Shown here: positions 1 through 9,493 of the stretch, in pieces | Position numbering within the stretch: the stretch's first letter is position 1 | Layout of the letters: each line of letters starts with the position of its first letter | Assembly: GCA_038229415.1 (NCBI GenBank) | Contig: JBBROM010000009.1 | Coordinates: 100,838 to 164,837, forward strand | Direction: 5' to 3' | Source of the DNA: JANXUR01 sp038229415 | GTDB lineage: Bacteria > Acidobacteriota > Terriglobia > Terriglobales > Acidobacteriaceae | DNA: 64,000 nt | Position numbers and translations under genes: made by a program | Notes under the pieces: generated by a model | What the model saw: only the letters and a program-made list of their open reading frames with translations | The model's database searches: none | What the model was told of the DNA's origin: nothing

Positions 1-1635
1 CTTCTTCACTAGCTTGTAAAAGCTATTCACTGGCGTGTAGCTCTTCAGCACGTCGAGGATGAAGCGCTCCTGAATCGCCTGCTTCATGGTGTAACTGTGG
101 AAAGACCGATGCTTCACCTTGCCTTCAGCGTCCGCTGGCTGAGCCTCGCCGAACATCTCCAGCGTCTTGTTCTTCGGCGTTGCCGTAAACGCGAAGTAGC
201 TCCCGTTCGTCACCATCTTCCGGCCTGCCATCCGCCGTTCCAGTGCCTTGTTAATCTCGTCCTCGGGCTCGACTTCATCCTCAGGCTGGCCCAGGGCTGC
301 GTTCATGGCGCTGGCCGTCTTTCCGCCCTGGCTGCTGTGCGCCTCGTCAATGATGATTGCGAACCGCTTCCCCAGCGACATCTCGAGCTCATCCAAGATG
401 AATGGGAACTTCTGCACGGTACTGATGACGATCTTCTTTCCACTTTCGATGAACTTACGCAACTCGCCCGAGTGGTCGGCGTGCCCCACTGTCGCGCCGA
501 CCTGCATAAAGTGCTTGATGGTCGTCTGAATCTGCTGGTCGAGCACCCGGCGGTCGGTCACCACGATTACCGAGTCGAACAGATCCTTGCCGTCCTTCTT
601 TACGGCGATGAGCTGGTGAGCCAGCCATGCAATCGAGTTCGACTTGCCACTGCCCGCCGAGTGCTGAATCAGGTAGCGCTTGCCTACACCATTCGCTTCG
701 ACATCCGCCAGCAGCTTCCGCACCACATCGAGCTGGTGATAGCGCGGAAACACCTGCTGTCGCTTCACTCTGCGGGTCTGCGGGTCCTTCGTCTCCACCA
801 TCTGGGCGTAATTTTCGAGAATGTTCGTCAGCCCTTCCGGTGTCAGAACTTCCTTCCATAAGTAATCTGTCTTTAGCCCAGCCGGGTTGGGAGGATTACC
901 CGCGCCGTCGTTCCATCCCTTGTTAAATGGGAGAAACCACGACCCCTTACCGTCAAGCTCGGTACACATCCGCACTTCGCTGTCGTCCACGGCAAAGTGC
1001 ACTACACAGCGGCCAAACTGAAAGAGCTTCTCTCGAGGATCACGGTCACGCCGGTATTGTTCGACCGCGTCTTCAACGGTCTGCTTGGTCAGACTGTTCT
1101 TCAGCTCAAAGGTTGCGATGGGTAAGCCGTTGATGAACAGACCCAGGTCCAGCGCGCGGCGCGTCTCGTCCGTGCTGTAGCACAACTGCCGCGTCACGAT
1201 GAATCGATTCTTGCCGAACAGTTCCGCCGCCTTAGCATTGCCGGGTGAGGGAGTGCCATAGAACAGGTCAAAGCTGAGCTGGGCGTGTTCCACGCCCTTG
1301 CGCAACACGTCAATCACGCCGCGCCTGCCGAACTCAGTGGAAAGTCGGGTGAGGAACGTGAGGCGGGCAAAATCCCTCGGATCCGCAATATCCGTGATGC
1401 CGAGCTTCTTGAACTTATCGGGCTGGGTGGCTTGCAGAAAGCGGAAGAGCTGCGGCACGTCGAGCGCGAGGTCGCGGTTGTAGTCCTTGGCGATCCCGGC
1501 GAACCATCCGTTGCCTGAGTCCAGCGGCTTGTCCGCCAGGTCATCCTCAGGCTGCACCGTCAGACCGTCAGTGCCGGTCATATGGCGGACGATGAGCGTC
1601 TCCAGGCCCTTTTCGGAGATGTCAGTCGGCGTCAT
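1..1635 (-). CDS. hsdR: Type I restriction enzyme R subunit (HsdR), N-terminal part, open at window edge
   Basis: This is the motor/nuclease subunit of a type I restriction-modification complex, which translocates and cuts DNA lacking the methylation pattern. The gene starts at ATG 1635 and runs uninterrupted for 545 codons off the window edge. The translation has a PD-(D/E)xK-type endonuclease segment (INGLPIATFELKN), a Walker A motif (HSAGSGKSN), the helicase segment VIVVTDRRVLDQQ and a DEAH box (IIDEAHSSQGG). Its start codon overlaps the hsdS stop as ATGA, so the two are probably translationally coupled. It is the last gene of a four-gene minus-strand operon. The C-terminal half of the protein cannot be judged here. 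Confidence 0.95.
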   Translation of the reverse strand, partial: MTPTDISEKGLETLIVRHMTGTDGLTVQPEDDLADKPLDSGNGWFAGIAKDYNRDLALDVPQLFRFLQATQPDKFKKLGITDIADPRDFARLTFLTRLSTEFGRRGVIDVLRKGVEHAQLSFDLFYGTPSPGNAKAAELFGKNRFIVTRQLCYSTDETRRALDLGLFINGLPIATFELKNSLTKQTVEDAVEQYRRDRDPREKLFQFGRCVVHFAVDDSEVRMCTELDGKGSWFLPFNKGWNDGAGNPPNPAGLKTDYLWKEVLTPEGLTNILENYAQMVETKDPQTRRVKRQQVFPRYHQLDVVRKLLADVEANGVGKRYLIQHSAGSGKSNSIAWLAHQLIAVKKDGKDLFDSVIVVTDRRVLDQQIQTTIKHFMQVGATVGHADHSGELRKFIESGKKIVISTVQKFPFILDELEMSLGKRFAIIIDEAHSSQGGKTASAMNAALGQPEDEVEPEDEINKALERRMAGRKMVTNGSYFAFTATPKNKTLEMFGEAQPADAEGKVKHRSFHSYTMKQAIQERFILDVLKSYTPVNSFYKLVKK

Positions 1636-3014
1636 GCTTCCACATCCTCAACCTCTGCTTCGATTGACTCTTGATCCTCTAGCTCGGCGTCCGGCTCGGC
1701 GGCTTCTTCCGGCACAGCCTCCGGCAGACGCTGCGCCGCCTCGCGCACATCCAGCTTACCTGTAACTACATCGGCGGTGAGGCAAGTGCGGTATTCAAGG
1801 AGTAGCTCGATCTCGCGGCTTGCTTGCGCAATGGCCGTGCCGAGGTGGATCGTCTCAAAGGAAATGGCCTCCAGTATGCGAGACTGCTCTGCGGCTGGCG
1901 GAAGAACGATCGGAAGCTTGAAGAATTCCTCGGGGTAGAGCCTTAGCCGCGACGCACGAACCCCAGTCGAGCGGCAGATGATATTTGAGACGTATGGCTT
2001 GGTTCGGAGGAGACAATCTACGTATTGGCCCGCAAATCGTTCAAGGTGCCGCGGCCGATAGACTGCGTAGGCGGGGCTAACGAGACCGGTGAGGGACGAG
2101 ACGCCCAGCGCTGCCATCCACGCCCACATCGTGTTGACCACAAGGTCGCCGGGACGGCAAAGCTTGTGTCCAACGTAAGACTGGGCCTTGAACATTGTGA
2201 TGTTCTTCTGGCTTCGAGGAGTCACTCCAGTAATGTGGGACACCGACAGTAATTCTTCGCCGCCGCTCGTCGAACGTTCGTCCACTTCCCTGAAGAGATA
2301 TTTTGCCCTCAATACCTCCCAATGACGAGGGATTTCGCCGAGCCAGGGGATGCCGGAGGGCTTGAGTGGCGCGTTGGGGTCGAAGCCGCGCGTGACGGCG
2401 CGGTGAATGATGGCCTGCCTCTGCTCGTTCAGCAGCGCAATCAACTTCCTCTTCGCCCGAATCGCCCGCTCAATCTTCGCATTCGCGTGGTCAAGAAACC
2501 GGCCCATTGCCTCTTGCTCATCTTCCGGCGGCAACGGCATATAGGCCCGACTGAGTCGAACATAGTCGATGTTCTGTCCCTCACGAATCCCTGTCACAAA
2601 GAGCGTTAGGCTGCTGATGAAGTTCGGGGACTTCAAGAAATGACGAAAATAGGCCCGCCGTGCTTGTTCCCTGGGAGCCAGCACAGTGTATGCGGGGCTG
2701 ATAATGCCCCGGCAATGAGCGACCTCGATTCCGCCTTGGAATGACCGCAGGCTGATCACAAAGTCTCCCGACTTCACTAGCTTGAGGAGGTGAAAATCCT
2801 TCGAGGCCGTGACCGTCCGGTCTCCGTAGTCTTCCTTTCGGACAACACCCTTGGTTTGCGTGGCCGCCAGTAGGGGCTCGGTGGGGAAACCCTTTTCGCT
2901 TCGTTCCGAGAACAGGAACTTCATTCGTCGCTGAGACCAGTGAGCTGGCATTCGACCGCCCCACGGCAGTCCGGAATCTTTGTAGCTCGGATAGCTTTTG
3001 AGGCCGGCGATCAT
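1632..3014 (-). CDS. hsdS: Type I restriction-modification specificity subunit (HsdS)
   Basis: This subunit supplies the two target-recognition domains that set the bipartite DNA sequence methylated or cut by the HsdM/HsdR complex. The 460-residue protein has the typical duplicated layout. Each half opens with a SG(L/I)PW...P.HW motif (SGLPWGGRMPAHW near residue 14, SGIPWLGEIPRHW near residue 230) and ends in a helical segment after a PLPP.DEQ- or VLPPAAEQ-like stretch. An acidic tail rich in E and D follows the second conserved region. The start overlaps the end of the upstream GmrSD-like gene by 4 bases, and the stop overlaps the hsdR start. The recognition sequence cannot be predicted from sequence alone. 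Confidence 0.95.
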   Translation of the reverse strand: MIAGLKSYPSYKDSGLPWGGRMPAHWSQRRMKFLFSERSEKGFPTEPLLAATQTKGVVRKEDYGDRTVTASKDFHLLKLVKSGDFVISLRSFQGGIEVAHCRGIISPAYTVLAPREQARRAYFRHFLKSPNFISSLTLFVTGIREGQNIDYVRLSRAYMPLPPEDEQEAMGRFLDHANAKIERAIRAKRKLIALLNEQRQAIIHRAVTRGFDPNAPLKPSGIPWLGEIPRHWEVLRAKYLFREVDERSTSGGEELLSVSHITGVTPRSQKNITMFKAQSYVGHKLCRPGDLVVNTMWAWMAALGVSSLTGLVSPAYAVYRPRHLERFAGQYVDCLLRTKPYVSNIICRSTGVRASRLRLYPEEFFKLPIVLPPAAEQSRILEAISFETIHLGTAIAQASREIELLLEYRTCLTADVVTGKLDVREAAQRLPEAVPEEAAEPDAELEDQESIEAEVEDVEA

Positions 3015-4846
3015 AGATGGACTCCAAGCAACAGGTCAGCGGGATTCCAGATGCGCTCGGCGATCTTCGCGTAAAGCAGGCTGCGGCTTTCCACGTCCGC
3101 TTTCTTGAACCGCGTCAGCGGGAGAAACGGCAAGCCACTCTGCTCTTTGAATCGCAGAAATCCGGGGTTGTGCTCATAGCACTGTGGATGTAGAGAACGG
3201 GCGAGCAGATTCTGTTCGAGGTAGTGCGGCAGCTTCTCCTCGTAGGTCAAATCGCCGTAACTAGCGTTGAAGCTCTTCGGCAGCAGAAGCAAGCCTCCGA
3301 TCCGGTTGCGATGTTCCGCAAAGTCGGCTGGGTGCGAAAATTCGTCAGCCTGGCGTTCGGGGTGGTCGGCCCAGATGTGCTCCACTTCATACCGGGTTTT
3401 CCCCTCGCTGACGTAATCGAGATAGCGCGACGGAAATCCGGACCGCACCTCTACATAGTCGGTCAGTCGTGCAAGGATCCTATGGAGGGCGTACCGGTTC
3501 TGCTGATGCATTCGCAAGTGGTCGTTGGTCGCGAATGTCCCCTTCTCGTTGCCCTCGCTCAGGAGGCTTTCATGGAGTTTCGCGGAAAGTGCTTCGACTG
3601 AAAGTCCTCTGATGCCAAAGACGACCTGCGCCATCGAATACTGCATGGTGGAATACGCGATGGTACGGAAATTCCATAACCGCCATGTGAGCAACGTGTC
3701 AATGTAACGGGCCACTAGCCCCAACTTCTGATTCACCACAGCGTCGCCGTCGCCCGGCTTCAATGGCGCGAGCAAGAGCAAGTGTTGCAAGGTAAAACCG
3801 TGCTGGGCATTGTAGAGAACATGCTCCAATCCCGGCACGGGTTTTTGTGTAGCCTCGATGAGCCGGAGATACTGATGACTGTAAAAAGTGAAGTCCCGGT
3901 CAATGAAGCGATAAAAGTCGTCGCTTTGGTCGAGGCCAATCGTGTCAGCGGCATCTCGTAACCAGCGATGGAACTCCGTGCCAATTCGGTCGAAGTCTTC
4001 CGGTTTTGCGCCCTTTTTACGCTCCCGAATCTTGGTGGCGTATTGGCTGCGCAGCCACGCCTTAAAGCAATCACTCTCGACTTCTTTACCAGCATCATTT
4101 AGTTCCCGGACACGTTCTCGCCAATGCGCGCTGGCAGTCATACGTTTTGCCTCTTCGATATTGGCGAGCAGGTAACCCTTGAGCATGTCCGTGGGACTAA
4201 GCGAGAGTCCACGGTCGTTCATCGTTTCAAAGATTGTGTAAGCGTCATCGTCGGAATAAGCCGTGATTTCAACAAGATGGACGTTTTCTAAGAGCCAGTC
4301 GATGAAAAAGGGCAACGCCGCGTCGCGCAGCTCTTCAGGTAAGTAGGATTCGAGGTCGCGGTAACGCTGGACTAGATTTTGGACCGACTCGGGACGGCCA
4401 CTAAGGTCAAATGAGTGGCCTTCATAGAGTGCTTCCATTGCAGGCGTGCGCTCGTCGACGTTGAGATTGAATGACTTCTGGCCAAATTTCTCGGAGAAGA
4501 TCAGCTCATCAACGTTGACCTGCTGCTCACGGTCCTTCTGGAGATTTCGTAGCAGAATGAGCAGGAGCGTTAGGCTCGTTAGGCGCTGCTGGCCGTCTAC
4601 GACGTAACCGACGACTTCCTTCTTGCTGATGATGATTGAGCCCAGAAAGTAGTGGGGATAGTCTTCGACCTTATCGCGAGCGTGTTCGGGGCGATACTCC
4701 TCAAGGAACTTCCCGCTGAGATCGTCAACTAGCTCGTGGATTTGTTTCTCCTGCCACTTGTATTCGCGCTGGTAGTAGTCAATGGAATACTTGACCCCTT
4801 TGAGCAGCTCACGAACAGTCTTCGCTTTGCCCAGAATCTCTCTCAT
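3011..4846 (-). CDS. GmrSD-like DUF262/DUF1524 (HNH) nuclease inside the type I RM operon
   Basis: The 611-residue protein combines an N-terminal DUF262 (GmrS-like, ParB-type NTPase) domain and a C-terminal DUF1524 (GmrD-like, His-Me/HNH nuclease) domain. Seen directly: the NTPase signature DGQQR at residues 84-88 and the nuclease motif EHIW (His490) followed by HRNRIGG (Asn514) and FNASYGD. Known relatives include GmrSD, a type IV enzyme that cuts glucosylated-hydroxymethylcytosine phage DNA, and SspE/BrxU-type proteins. It lies between hsdM and hsdS with ATGA overlaps on both sides, so it is almost certainly co-expressed with the RM system. It may extend restriction to modified phage DNA. 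Its substrate is unknown. Confidence 0.9.
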   Translation of the reverse strand: MREILGKAKTVRELLKGVKYSIDYYQREYKWQEKQIHELVDDLSGKFLEEYRPEHARDKVEDYPHYFLGSIIISKKEVVGYVVDGQQRLTSLTLLLILLRNLQKDREQQVNVDELIFSEKFGQKSFNLNVDERTPAMEALYEGHSFDLSGRPESVQNLVQRYRDLESYLPEELRDAALPFFIDWLLENVHLVEITAYSDDDAYTIFETMNDRGLSLSPTDMLKGYLLANIEEAKRMTASAHWRERVRELNDAGKEVESDCFKAWLRSQYATKIRERKKGAKPEDFDRIGTEFHRWLRDAADTIGLDQSDDFYRFIDRDFTFYSHQYLRLIEATQKPVPGLEHVLYNAQHGFTLQHLLLLAPLKPGDGDAVVNQKLGLVARYIDTLLTWRLWNFRTIAYSTMQYSMAQVVFGIRGLSVEALSAKLHESLLSEGNEKGTFATNDHLRMHQQNRYALHRILARLTDYVEVRSGFPSRYLDYVSEGKTRYEVEHIWADHPERQADEFSHPADFAEHRNRIGGLLLLPKSFNASYGDLTYEEKLPHYLEQNLLARSLHPQCYEHNPGFLRFKEQSGLPFLPLTRFKKADVESRSLLYAKIAERIWNPADLLLGVHL

Positions 4847-7152
4847 TTTGTCTCACCTTTCACGATCTCACCGAGCAAGCCTTCGGTTTCCTGCTCCAAA
4901 GCCACGATGTCGGCTCTGATTTCTTCCAGCGTGCGGAGCGGCTGCGGCTTGTAGAAGTGGCGAGTGAAGGAGATTTCATAGCCGATCTTAGTCGAGGACT
5001 CCTCGATCCAGGCGTCCGGCGTATAGGGCAGCACCTCGCGGCGGATAAATGCCTCGATGCCGCCTTTCTCCAGCAGCGGCACCTGCTCGGTGTCGCGCAG
5101 TTCGGGGTCGGGTTCATACCCCACGACGCGGGGCTTGCCGTCCACCGAGGCTTCGTAAATACCGCGCAGCCCGTCCGCCTTGGCCTTGCCTGGCTTGTGC
5201 ACCTTGGCAATCACCGGCGCAGCCGTCTCCACGCGCGTGCTCACTTTGCGCAGCAGAACCTTCAAATCCGCGGCACCGAGCCGGATATTCAGCGCGTCTA
5301 GCGACGTCTCGGCCTTCACACGGAAGACATTGTGGTCTTCGAATAGCGCGTCGCTGAGCTCTTTGCGCAGGGCCTTTCCGGCGGCGAAGAGTTCGCCATC
5401 GCGTTTCCAGCTCTTAGGGTCGAGCAGTTTCTTTTTCTTCTTTTCGGGCAAGCCCTTCTTGTTTCCACCATTCGGCCCTTCCTCACCTTCGTCTTCGTCG
5501 TCCGTCAGGCCCCACTCGTTCACAAGCGCTTCCAGTTTGGGCCGAACGCTGGCAAATCGCTCGAAAAGATCGTCGCCCAGTTGTTCATAAAGATCCGAGC
5601 GGACTTCTTCGTCGCCTGAAGAGAAGCGGAGCGACTCGATGGCCTGGATAGTGAGCTGGCTGTGTAATCGCAGCGGCCGTTCAACAGTAACCTTCCAGTA
5701 GCCGAAGGCGGCATTGGGGAAGATTTTCGACTGCTCCGATTCTTCAGACCGGAAAAAGACCCGGCAGATGCGGTCGACGTCTTGTGGGGAGAGTTCGCAG
5801 TTCTTCTTGCCAAGGTTCTTGCGCAGAGGCTTGAACCACTGCGTCGCGTCGATGAGCTGCACCTTGCCTTTGCGGAGCTCGGCCTTGCGGTTGCTGAGCA
5901 CCCAGATGTAGGTGGCAATGCCGGTGTTGTAGAACAGGTTCAGCGGCAGTGCGACGATGGCTTCCAGCCAGTCATTTTCAATGAGCCAGCGGCGGACGTT
6001 GCTCTCGCCTTGGCCAGCGTCTCCGGTGAAGAGCGACGAGCCGTTGTGGACTTCGGCGATGCGGCTGCCCAGCGGCGTCTTATGATTCATCTTAGACGCC
6101 ATGTTGGCGAGGAAGAGGAGCTGCCCGTCGCTGGAGCGGGTGACAAGCGAAAGCTCCTCGCCCGCAGGCATCACTTTGAAGCGCGGATCGCGCAGGCCGT
6201 CCTTGCCGCCCATGCTCTCCAGGTCCTTCTTCCAGCTCTTGCCGTAGGGGGGATTGGAGAGCATAAAGTCGAACTCGTCAGCGGGGAAGGCGTCGTGGGA
6301 CAGCGTCGAGTGCTCAGCGCCACCGACAATATTCGCCCCCTCGTCGCCTTCGCCTTTGAGCAGCATGTCGGACTTACAGATGGCATAGGTTTCGGGGTTG
6401 ATCTCTTGTCCGTAGAGGCGGGTCTTCACATCTTGCCCTCGGCTCTTGGCAAGGTCTTTGAGCGTGTCCTCGGCGACAGTCAGCATTCCACCGGTGCCGA
6501 GCGCACCATCGTAGAGGCGGTAAGTGCCCGAGAGAATCTTGTCAGCGATTGGCAGGAAGACTAGATTGGCCATCAGCTTAACGGCGTCTCGGGGCGTCCA
6601 GTGTTCCCCAGCTTCTTCGTTGTTTTCTTCATTGAAGCGTCGGACAAGCTCCTCGAAGACTGTGCCCATGCCGTGGTTATCTATCGCCGAAGGGCTGAGA
6701 TCAATTTCGGGATCAAGGAACTTCGCGATGAGTGTTCCTAGCGAGTCGGACTTCGAAAGCGTTGAGAGCTGGTTGCGGAACTTGAAGTTCTCCAGGATGT
6801 CTTGGACGTTGGGCGAGAAGCCGTTCAGGTAGTCTTCAAAATCCGCGAGCAACTGCTGCTGGCTGCCACGTGCCTTAAGGTCACGCAGGGTGAACTTGGA
6901 TGTGTTGTAGAATGGCCGTCGGGCGGCACCACATAGCGCTGCGTGCTGTTCCGTGATGCCCGCCTTGTCCAACATCTCCTTGGCGTCGAGAACGGCTTGT
7001 TTGGTGGGCTCCAACACGGCGTCCAAACGGCGTAGAACGCACATCGGCAGAATCACGTCGGGATATTTGCCACGCTTGAACAGGTCGCGCAGCACATCGT
7101 CCGCGATGTTCCAGATAAAACTGGCGATCTTGTTGTGTATCGCTTGATCCAT
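4843..7152 (-). CDS. hsdM: Type I restriction-modification methyltransferase subunit (HsdM), long form
   Basis: This is an N6-adenine DNA methyltransferase subunit. It has the SAM-binding motif I in the variant form DGALGTGG and the catalytic motif IV NPPYGKSW. At about 769 residues it is much longer than the roughly 500-residue E. coli type. The extra part includes an acidic and lysine-rich linker (near residues 560-595) and a C-terminal domain. I chose ATG 7152, preceded by GGAG; an in-frame TTG at 7170 would add six residues. It is the first gene of the operon and its stop overlaps the GmrSD-like start by ATGA. The gene to its right is divergent, so the promoter must lie in 7153-7460. Confidence 0.95.
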   Translation of the reverse strand: MDQAIHNKIASFIWNIADDVLRDLFKRGKYPDVILPMCVLRRLDAVLEPTKQAVLDAKEMLDKAGITEQHAALCGAARRPFYNTSKFTLRDLKARGSQQQLLADFEDYLNGFSPNVQDILENFKFRNQLSTLSKSDSLGTLIAKFLDPEIDLSPSAIDNHGMGTVFEELVRRFNEENNEEAGEHWTPRDAVKLMANLVFLPIADKILSGTYRLYDGALGTGGMLTVAEDTLKDLAKSRGQDVKTRLYGQEINPETYAICKSDMLLKGEGDEGANIVGGAEHSTLSHDAFPADEFDFMLSNPPYGKSWKKDLESMGGKDGLRDPRFKVMPAGEELSLVTRSSDGQLLFLANMASKMNHKTPLGSRIAEVHNGSSLFTGDAGQGESNVRRWLIENDWLEAIVALPLNLFYNTGIATYIWVLSNRKAELRKGKVQLIDATQWFKPLRKNLGKKNCELSPQDVDRICRVFFRSEESEQSKIFPNAAFGYWKVTVERPLRLHSQLTIQAIESLRFSSGDEEVRSDLYEQLGDDLFERFASVRPKLEALVNEWGLTDDEDEGEEGPNGGNKKGLPEKKKKKLLDPKSWKRDGELFAAGKALRKELSDALFEDHNVFRVKAETSLDALNIRLGAADLKVLLRKVSTRVETAAPVIAKVHKPGKAKADGLRGIYEASVDGKPRVVGYEPDPELRDTEQVPLLEKGGIEAFIRREVLPYTPDAWIEESSTKIGYEISFTRHFYKPQPLRTLEEIRADIVALEQETEGLLGEIVKGETK

Positions 7153-7460
7153 GTCCGGCCGTTTCTCCAATATTCTCTAACAGGCAAGTTGACCCGAAAA
7201 TTGCCCCTCTGACAAGAGCGTTTCTATTGCGAAGAATCCAGAAGCGCGTTGAGCCCGCGCGGAATCACTGAACGCTGCGACATCGAGCTAACCACTTACA
7301 AAGGCCACTTTTCGTCAATTCTGACGTTTATTGCAGATCTATTTTTGACCTTCCAACCCTAATCCACAGGCGATTTCCACATTCTGCGGATGATTTTGCA
7401 CCCCTTGCGGTGCTATTCCAGTAGTAGCGCTGGACATCGGTCCAGACCCAGGAGGGTCGC
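7153..7460. promoter_or_regulatory. Divergent intergenic region between hsdM operon and 409/250-aa cassette
   Basis: These 308 bases separate two divergent operons and must hold both promoters. I see no convincing -35/-10 pair. Two short inverted repeats lie close to the plus-strand gene: GCACC(6)GGTGC at 7397-7412 and TGGAC-ATCG-GTCCA at about 7432-7445. The second sits just before the AGGAGG ribosome-binding site and could be an operator or a leader hairpin. Confidence 0.35.
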
Positions 7461-8690
7461 ATGGCTCGACACTACACCACACGAGATTTCTTCCGGCAGA
7501 TGCCCAATGCGCTGCTGGAGCGGCACTTCAAAGCGCGTGGAGTCCTCATGAATCTCGACTTTGCCGCCCTACCTGACACCCGGCCGGATGAGCTGTTTGC
7601 GGCTTGGCTGGCACTGCCTGACAAAGAGCGCGACATCATGGACGCCGAGTTCAAAGAGGTTTTTGACCTCGGTAGCGAGAAGGGTTTCCGCGCCATACTG
7701 GATGAGTCGGTATTTTGGTTTCGGGACACACCACCTCTCCGAGCGGCGTTCGTGGAAAAGCTCTCGGGATTGCCCAATCACCTAGAACGCGCGATGGCTG
7801 TCTTTCTCGACCATAAAGAATTGTGGCGGGGTGCGAGCTACTTCTGTCACGCTGACAGCCTTTCGTATTGGCGTAAGCGCAAGAACCTGCCGCAGCGACC
7901 AGCCGCACTCGACCACGAAAGCCGATGGCAACTGGCTGAACTGCTACGGCAGTATTTCAATCAGACTGAAGGCAGGGGCAGAAATTGTGTGGTAGAGGTG
8001 TTCCGTCGAAGCGAACTGGATTACTTCTTCGCCTACCCTGAGGATTATTCCCAGAATTCGGTCGAGTGGGTGGAAGGTGAGTTCAAGCGCCGCCCGCACA
8101 ATCCCGCGTTTGAGGTGATCTATGTCTACTCCGAGAAAGACGGCACCTTGGATCTGAACTATCGCGGCGGTGCCAGGAGTATTGAGCCGCTACAAGGAAT
8201 ATTTGCGCAAGCTATTCTGAAGTTGCCTCAGTTGCCGACCGATGCTGGCGACGATCGCGTTTACGATCTGACTCCGCTTATGAGCCGTGATTTTCGCTTC
8301 GTGTATCAGCCTGCGGGAGGAATCCAACGGGTCGTCCTGAAGAAGATGCGCCTTTCAGCGCGTCATAAACGGGGAAGCCGGATCACTGTGGAAGCAGATA
8401 CGACGATCAACCCTTTCGCCGTCCATGACCTTGTGGAGGAGATCGGAAAGTCGGTGCCTCTCAAGATGTACGAGGTGACCCAGCTAGAGCTTTGCGCAAG
8501 TATTCAGCTCGATCCTAAGAAAGCACCTAAGCAAGCTTCGATACGCATCACTCATCCGAACTCGTGTTCCCTGAAATACGACGAACTCGACAATAAGTTG
8601 CGCGCCATGTTGGTCGCCTCGGGGATCGAGCCGCAGATCCCACAGCCTTCGCTAAGCGCTGAAGACACTAATGAGGCTGCCGCAGAATGA
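7461..8690 (+). CDS. Uncharacterised 409-aa protein, first gene of a two-gene cassette
   Basis: I do not recognise a family with a known function. The start is well supported by AGGAGG seven bases upstream of ATG. The protein is soluble in appearance, with no signal peptide or membrane segment, and is rich in aromatic residues in the middle (DYFFAYPEDYSQ near residue 195). I see no Walker motifs, HNH or DPPY signature. Its stop overlaps the next start as ATGA, so the two products are probably made in fixed proportion and may form a complex. It is divergent from a restriction operon, within an integrase-bounded island, which makes a defence or mobile-element role plausible but unproven. Confidence 0.85.
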   Translation: MARHYTTRDFFRQMPNALLERHFKARGVLMNLDFAALPDTRPDELFAAWLALPDKERDIMDAEFKEVFDLGSEKGFRAILDESVFWFRDTPPLRAAFVEKLSGLPNHLERAMAVFLDHKELWRGASYFCHADSLSYWRKRKNLPQRPAALDHESRWQLAELLRQYFNQTEGRGRNCVVEVFRRSELDYFFAYPEDYSQNSVEWVEGEFKRRPHNPAFEVIYVYSEKDGTLDLNYRGGARSIEPLQGIFAQAILKLPQLPTDAGDDRVYDLTPLMSRDFRFVYQPAGGIQRVVLKKMRLSARHKRGSRITVEADTTINPFAVHDLVEEIGKSVPLKMYEVTQLELCASIQLDPKKAPKQASIRITHPNSCSLKYDELDNKLRAMLVASGIEPQIPQPSLSAEDTNEAAAE

Positions 8691-9439
8691 CCGGCGAACA
8701 AGTGTTGGGCGAGTTGCTTGCGAGAGTGAATGCTTGTCAGGGCGAGCCGGTCGTTTTTGCCGCCCAAGAGTTGCATGGCTGGCCAGAAGCGATGGCACAA
8801 CTATGCAAGGCGCAGGGGCTGCTGAGCCGGTCGGAACCCGCGCACAGCGTCGTGTGCCCCGGCTGCGAAGAGGCGTGTACCATGCCCGTCCATTGGCTGT
8901 CGGAACCTCCTTGGGCATTGTCGTTTGTCGTCTGTGATAAACGCGATGACATCAATCGAGTAACCGTGCCACCTAGCCTTGTGGAACAGTGGCAGGCGTC
9001 CGGGTATTCCATAGCTTGCCTGTTAGCGCAAATGCTGGGCCTGGCTAGGCTCGATAACCTCGCTTCCAAGACCGCCCGTTGGGAGATAGGGGTTGTGCGG
9101 GGAAAGAAGAACTCCGCGCATATGGTGTTGCGGGCTGGCGAGGCACTCTCCCTGGAAATCGCTGGCCACATCTTGCAGTTGGATGAAGTCCTGCGAATCG
9201 ACGCCCATCAGTTTCACATCGACAAGAAGGCGATCCTCCGCGCGGTTGACCACCCAGTTTCCGCCGCTGGCGACTCTGAGTCAGCGGAAAGTCGCCGCAA
9301 GAGGCTGCGCGCTCAAGTGGCGACGGAAAAGAGGAGAGGGAATCGCGCCTTCCTGAAAACCGTCGCCCGCAACGAAGGTATTTCGATCCAGCGCCTTAAG
9401 CAGGTTCTAGAGGCGAGCTTCAAAGGGGGAGTGAACTAA
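8687..9439 (+). CDS. Uncharacterised 250-aa protein with Cys-rich motif, partner of the 409-aa protein
   Basis: This gene is coupled to the upstream gene by a 4-base ATGA overlap. It carries a cysteine cluster typical of a small zinc site (C57-P-G-C60, C64, H69, and C83 further on). A basic C-terminal part (near residues 200-245) has KR/RR runs followed by a possible helix-turn-helix (GISIQRLKQVLE). These features suggest a nucleic-acid-binding subunit, but no family name can be given. It converges with the GloVer-repeat gene, with only 54 bases between stops. A short hairpin (GGAAT...ATTCC at 9466-9482) lies in that gap, without a clear T-tract. Confidence 0.85.
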   Translation: MTGEQVLGELLARVNACQGEPVVFAAQELHGWPEAMAQLCKAQGLLSRSEPAHSVVCPGCEEACTMPVHWLSEPPWALSFVVCDKRDDINRVTVPPSLVEQWQASGYSIACLLAQMLGLARLDNLASKTARWEIGVVRGKKNSAHMVLRAGEALSLEIAGHILQLDEVLRIDAHQFHIDKKAILRAVDHPVSAAGDSESAESRRKRLRAQVATEKRRGNRAFLKTVARNEGISIQRLKQVLEASFKGGVN

Positions 9440-9493
9440 CAGGTCAAGACTGCCACTCTGCCCCAGGAATAGCGCGCATTCCCTCCGTTTCAG

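Noticed and set aside
97..861. Long plus-strand frame opposite the start of the window
   Set aside because: It is the antisense shadow of hsdR, whose helicase motifs are clear on the minus strand.
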